64,000 nt of DNA from Candidatus Nitrosopumilus sp. (GTDB lineage: Archaea; Thermoproteota; Nitrososphaeria; Nitrososphaerales; Nitrosopumilaceae). Position 1 is the stretch's first letter, and each line of letters opens with the position of its first letter. The notes beneath the pieces are model-generated. The model ran no database searches, was not told the DNA's origin, and was given only the letters and a program-made list of their open reading frames with translations. Where the stretch lies: NCBI GenBank assembly GCA_029864805.1, contig JAOTSS010000001.1, positions 1 through 64,000 on the forward strand, read 5' to 3'. A program made the translations under genes and the position numbers. Of this stretch, positions 61,430-64,000 are shown piece after piece.

Positions 61430-62835
61430 TGAATACCAATCTGTTTTTTCAATAAATCTAACGTTAATTTGGGATCTGCTTTTCCTTTTGTTTTTTGCAT
61501 GACTTTTCCTACTAAATAGTTAATTGTTTGAGGATTTGTTTTTGCTTGTTCAACTGCCTGTGGTTCTTCAGAAATCACTTGCTGTATAATGTCAGATAGT
61601 TCTGCAGTGTCTGAGACATTTCCCAAATCCAATTCCGAAATAACTATTGATAATTCTTTTCCTGTTTTTACTATTTCATACAATGCGTTTTTAGAAGAAT
61701 TTCTGGAAATTTTTCCTGATTGAATAGACTCTGCTAATTCCCTCAAGTGAGTTGCAGTAAGTTTTGAGGAATCACGTTTCTCTCTTGTATCAACTAATCC
61801 CATCAAATCAGTGGTAATTATATTTGCAATCTCTTTAGCTGTTTTTTCAGTATGAGCATCTTCAAATAAATCTGAATAAAATTTATCAGAGGACAATACA
61901 TCTGCCACTTGAGATGGAATACTGTATTTTGAAACGTATCTTTCTTTTTTGGAACTAATACTTTCAGGCATTTCTAATTTCAGTTGTTCTTGAATCTGAG
62001 ATTCAATCTTTATCCAGGGAATGTCGCCTTCCAAAAAGTAACGATAGTCAAGTTCTTCTTCTTTGGAGCGTGCAGACACAGTAATTTTTCGTTTGTCATC
62101 CCAATGACGTGTTTCTTGAATGATGGGAATATATCTAGAACTCAGACTCTCTTGTCTAGTTATTTCAAAATGAACTGCTTTTTCTAAATCATGAAACGAA
62201 CCAATGTTTTTAATTTCAACTTTTTTGCCTCCTTTAATCGAGACATTTGCATCTGCTCTCATTGCACCCTCTAAACTAGGATCAGACACACCCAAGTTTT
62301 CTAGCAAATCAGATAATATGTTTAGAAAATCTCGCACTTCTTTAGGGGTCTCAAAATCAGGCTCAGTGACAATCTCGACTAATGGTGTGCCTGCACGATT
62401 GTAATCTACCAAGGTGATTTGATTTTTAGATGAACTTCCTTCGTAAATCAGCCTTCCGGGATCCTCTTCTAATTGGATTCTGGTGATTCTGATTTTTTTG
62501 TTCCCCACCATAATAGAGCCAGGACCTCCAACGCTAGTATCACCATAAATATTGAGTTGAGTTATCTGAAAATTTTTTGGAAGATCAGGATAAAAATAAT
62601 TTTTTCTAAAGAAAGCAATTTTTTCAGGAGTGGAGCAATTTAGTGCCATGGCAATGATGGTAGCTTTCTTTACAGCTTCTTTATTCAATCTAGGTAAACT
62701 TCCAGGCAATCCCATACATATGGGGCAAATATTCTCATTGATTTCAAATTCTCTGTAATTGGCTTTACATGAACAAAATAATTTGCTTTGTAAATTAGTT
62801 AATTGACAGTGAATTTCTAAACCTATCATGGTCAT
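61426..62835 (-). CDS. gatB: Asp/Glu-tRNA amidotransferase subunit B
   Basis: A 469-residue GatB, which phosphorylates the mischarged Glu-tRNA(Gln)/Asp-tRNA(Asn) and receives ammonia from GatA. N-terminal MIGLEIHCQL and the zinc-type CPICMGLPGSLPRLN region are present, and the C-terminal YqeY-like tail near residue 400 fits. Archaea often use GatDE for Gln, so GatCAB likely serves Asn, Gln or both. Overlaps gatA by 4 nt. Confidence 0.95.
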   Translation of the reverse strand: MTMIGLEIHCQLTNLQSKLFCSCKANYREFEINENICPICMGLPGSLPRLNKEAVKKATIIAMALNCSTPEKIAFFRKNYFYPDLPKNFQITQLNIYGDTSVGGPGSIMVGNKKIRITRIQLEEDPGRLIYEGSSSKNQITLVDYNRAGTPLVEIVTEPDFETPKEVRDFLNILSDLLENLGVSDPSLEGAMRADANVSIKGGKKVEIKNIGSFHDLEKAVHFEITRQESLSSRYIPIIQETRHWDDKRKITVSARSKEEELDYRYFLEGDIPWIKIESQIQEQLKLEMPESISSKKERYVSKYSIPSQVADVLSSDKFYSDLFEDAHTEKTAKEIANIITTDLMGLVDTREKRDSSKLTATHLRELAESIQSGKISRNSSKNALYEIVKTGKELSIVISELDLGNVSDTAELSDIIQQVISEEPQAVEQAKTNPQTINYLVGKVMQKTKGKADPKLTLDLLKKQIGIQ

Positions 62836-64000
62836 ATTGGAACCTCCGGTAAGCTAACAGTTTGTTCTAAAGCATATGCTGCTTGAAGTAATAATTTATC
62901 TTTGCCTGAATCTGCAAGAATCTGGATTCCAATTGGCAATCCGTTTGAATGTGAGAAAGGAATGGAGATTGCAGGTTTTCCTGTAAGGTTTGCAGTTACT
63001 GTATTGATGTCAACTAGGAATAATGAAATTGGATCGTTAATTTTTTCACCTAACTTGAATGGAAGAACTGGCACTGTTGGTGCAATTAAAAGATCAAATT
63101 TCTCAAATGCCTCATTTACTTCTTTTGTAAGTTTACTTTTTACTTTTAATGCCTTTAGAAAATATTTTCCTGCATGACCTGCTGATGGAACAAATCCGCC
63201 AAGAATCATTCGTCTTTTAACCTCTGGACCAAAGTTGCGCCTTGCTTTTGAAATATAGGAATTAAACTCATACCCCTCAACTGGAAAATCATAACCGTAT
63301 CTTAGATTATCATATCTTGCAAGATTGCTTCCAGCCTCTGTTGCAGTAATAGTATAGTATGCTGCTACTGAATATTTCACCATATCTAGAGATATCTCTT
63401 CACAGATGGCCCCCAAACCTTCAAACTTTGAAATGGCCTCTTTTGTTGCACTCAATACTGCAGGATCAATCCCTTCTCCAATCATCTCTTTGATTATGCC
63501 TATTTTCTTTCCTTCAATGCCTGAATTTATGCCTAAAAGATAGTCTTCATTGTTGTTTTCTATGGTGGTGTTATCCTTTGAATCTACTCCAGAAATTAGA
63601 TTTAACATGAATGCTGTATCTTTTACAGTTCTAGTGAGAGGGCCGATTTGCTCGATACTATTGGCATATGAAATTAAGCCATATCTACTAATCAAACCAT
63701 ATGTTGGCTTGTAACCCACAGTTGAGCAAAAACTTGCAGGGTTCCTAACAGAACCTCCTGTATCAGAACCAAGAGAAGCCACACATTCAAAAGCACTGAC
63801 AGACACTGCACTACCGCCAGAGGATCCTCCTGGAACATACTCTAAATTCCAAGGATTTTTACTTGGACCAAATGCACTAAATTCAGTTGTAAGTCCCATT
63901 GCAAACTCATCCATGTTTACTTTTCCAACAAATATTGCATCTTGTTCTTTTAATTTTGTGATGACTGTAGCATCATAAGGCGCAATAAAACTTTCAAGCA
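62832..64000 (-). CDS. gatA: Asp/Glu-tRNA amidotransferase subunit A, N-terminally cut
   Basis: The frame enters from the right edge (the visible 5' end reads LESFIAPYDATVITKLKE before VNMDEFAMG), so the N-terminus with the first catalytic Lys is missing. The amidase signature with the Ser nucleophile, PGGSSGGSAVSV, is present about 45 residues in. It produces ammonia from glutamine for GatB. About 390 codons visible. Confidence 0.95.
   Translation of the reverse strand, partial: LESFIAPYDATVITKLKEQDAIFVGKVNMDEFAMGLTTEFSAFGPSKNPWNLEYVPGGSSGGSAVSVSAFECVASLGSDTGGSVRNPASFCSTVGYKPTYGLISRYGLISYANSIEQIGPLTRTVKDTAFMLNLISGVDSKDNTTIENNNEDYLLGINSGIEGKKIGIIKEMIGEGIDPAVLSATKEAISKFEGLGAICEEISLDMVKYSVAAYYTITATEAGSNLARYDNLRYGYDFPVEGYEFNSYISKARRNFGPEVKRRMILGGFVPSAGHAGKYFLKALKVKSKLTKEVNEAFEKFDLLIAPTVPVLPFKLGEKINDPISLFLVDINTVTANLTGKPAISIPFSHSNGLPIGIQILADSGKDKLLLQAAYALEQTVSLPEVPI

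Overview
The window is about 64 kb of AT-rich chromosome from a Nitrosopumilus-like marine ammonia-oxidising archaeon (Nitrososphaerota/Thaumarchaeota). The sequence evidence is an archaeal ribosomal operon with rps4e and an Rpp29 gene, an archaeal proteasome alpha subunit, an ESCRT-III/CdvB-family protein, a zinc-containing ferredoxin, type II glyceraldehyde-3-phosphate dehydrogenase, an archaeal-type ornithine cyclodeaminase, DUF371, and many leaderless genes with a TATA-like box about 26 nt before the start codon. No transposase, integrase, CRISPR array or prophage was seen. The content is mostly core chromosome with many tiny genes between.

Layout. 0-5 kb: small genes, including a Lys/Ala-rich chromatin-type protein cut by the left edge, a secreted protein, a chain of four overlapping tiny ORFs (2242-2630), DUF2299 and zinc-ribbon/membrane genes that share a 22-nt palindrome, and tRNA-Asn. 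5-13 kb: a long minus-strand ribosomal operon rpl3-rpl4-rpl23-rps19-rpl22-rps3-rpl29-rnp1-rps17-rpl14-rpl24-rps4e-rpl5-rps14-rps8-rpl6, without rpl2. 13-18 kb: small genes, several with apparent single-base lesions, plus MarC, a winged-helix regulator and ferredoxin. 18-24 kb: SPOUT RNA methylase, proteasome alpha, DUF371, CdvB-like protein, and a split DipZ-like pair (thioredoxin-fold protein and CcdA). 24-28.5 kb: the full biotin set bioF-bioB-bioA and divergent bioD, with a BirA-box-like operator between bioA and bioB. 29-37 kb: HMG-CoA synthase, DsbA-like protein, GAPDH, a CBS-domain membrane protein, threonine synthase and twin Cys-rich microproteins. 38-44 kb: pentapeptide protein, Hjc-like nuclease, methyltransferase-like protein, an LLM oxidoreductase/thiolase/DUF35 operon and a sugar nucleotidyltransferase. 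45-52 kb: purK/purE, threonine ammonia-lyase, class III nucleotidyl cyclase and small lineage-type proteins, one with a perfect 62-nt internal repeat. 52-64 kb: tandem Lrp ligand-binding-domain proteins, tRNA-Phe, cobalamin adenosyltransferase, HD phosphohydrolase, ornithine cyclodeaminase, aminotransferase, acetyl-CoA synthetase and gatB-gatA (cut by the right edge).

The most interesting signals are regulatory and small-scale. A BirA-box-like inverted repeat (GTTAACC half-sites, 14-nt spacer) lies just upstream of the TATA box of bioB, and nearly the same element in the same position lies upstream of the rpl3 ribosomal operon. There are also overlapping micro-ORF chains, leaderless upstream ORFs, paired palindromes with a neighbouring TTGATCGAT cluster, and a run of lightly broken genes at 13.5-18 kb. 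All functional calls come from reading sequence and remembered family features; no searches were run.
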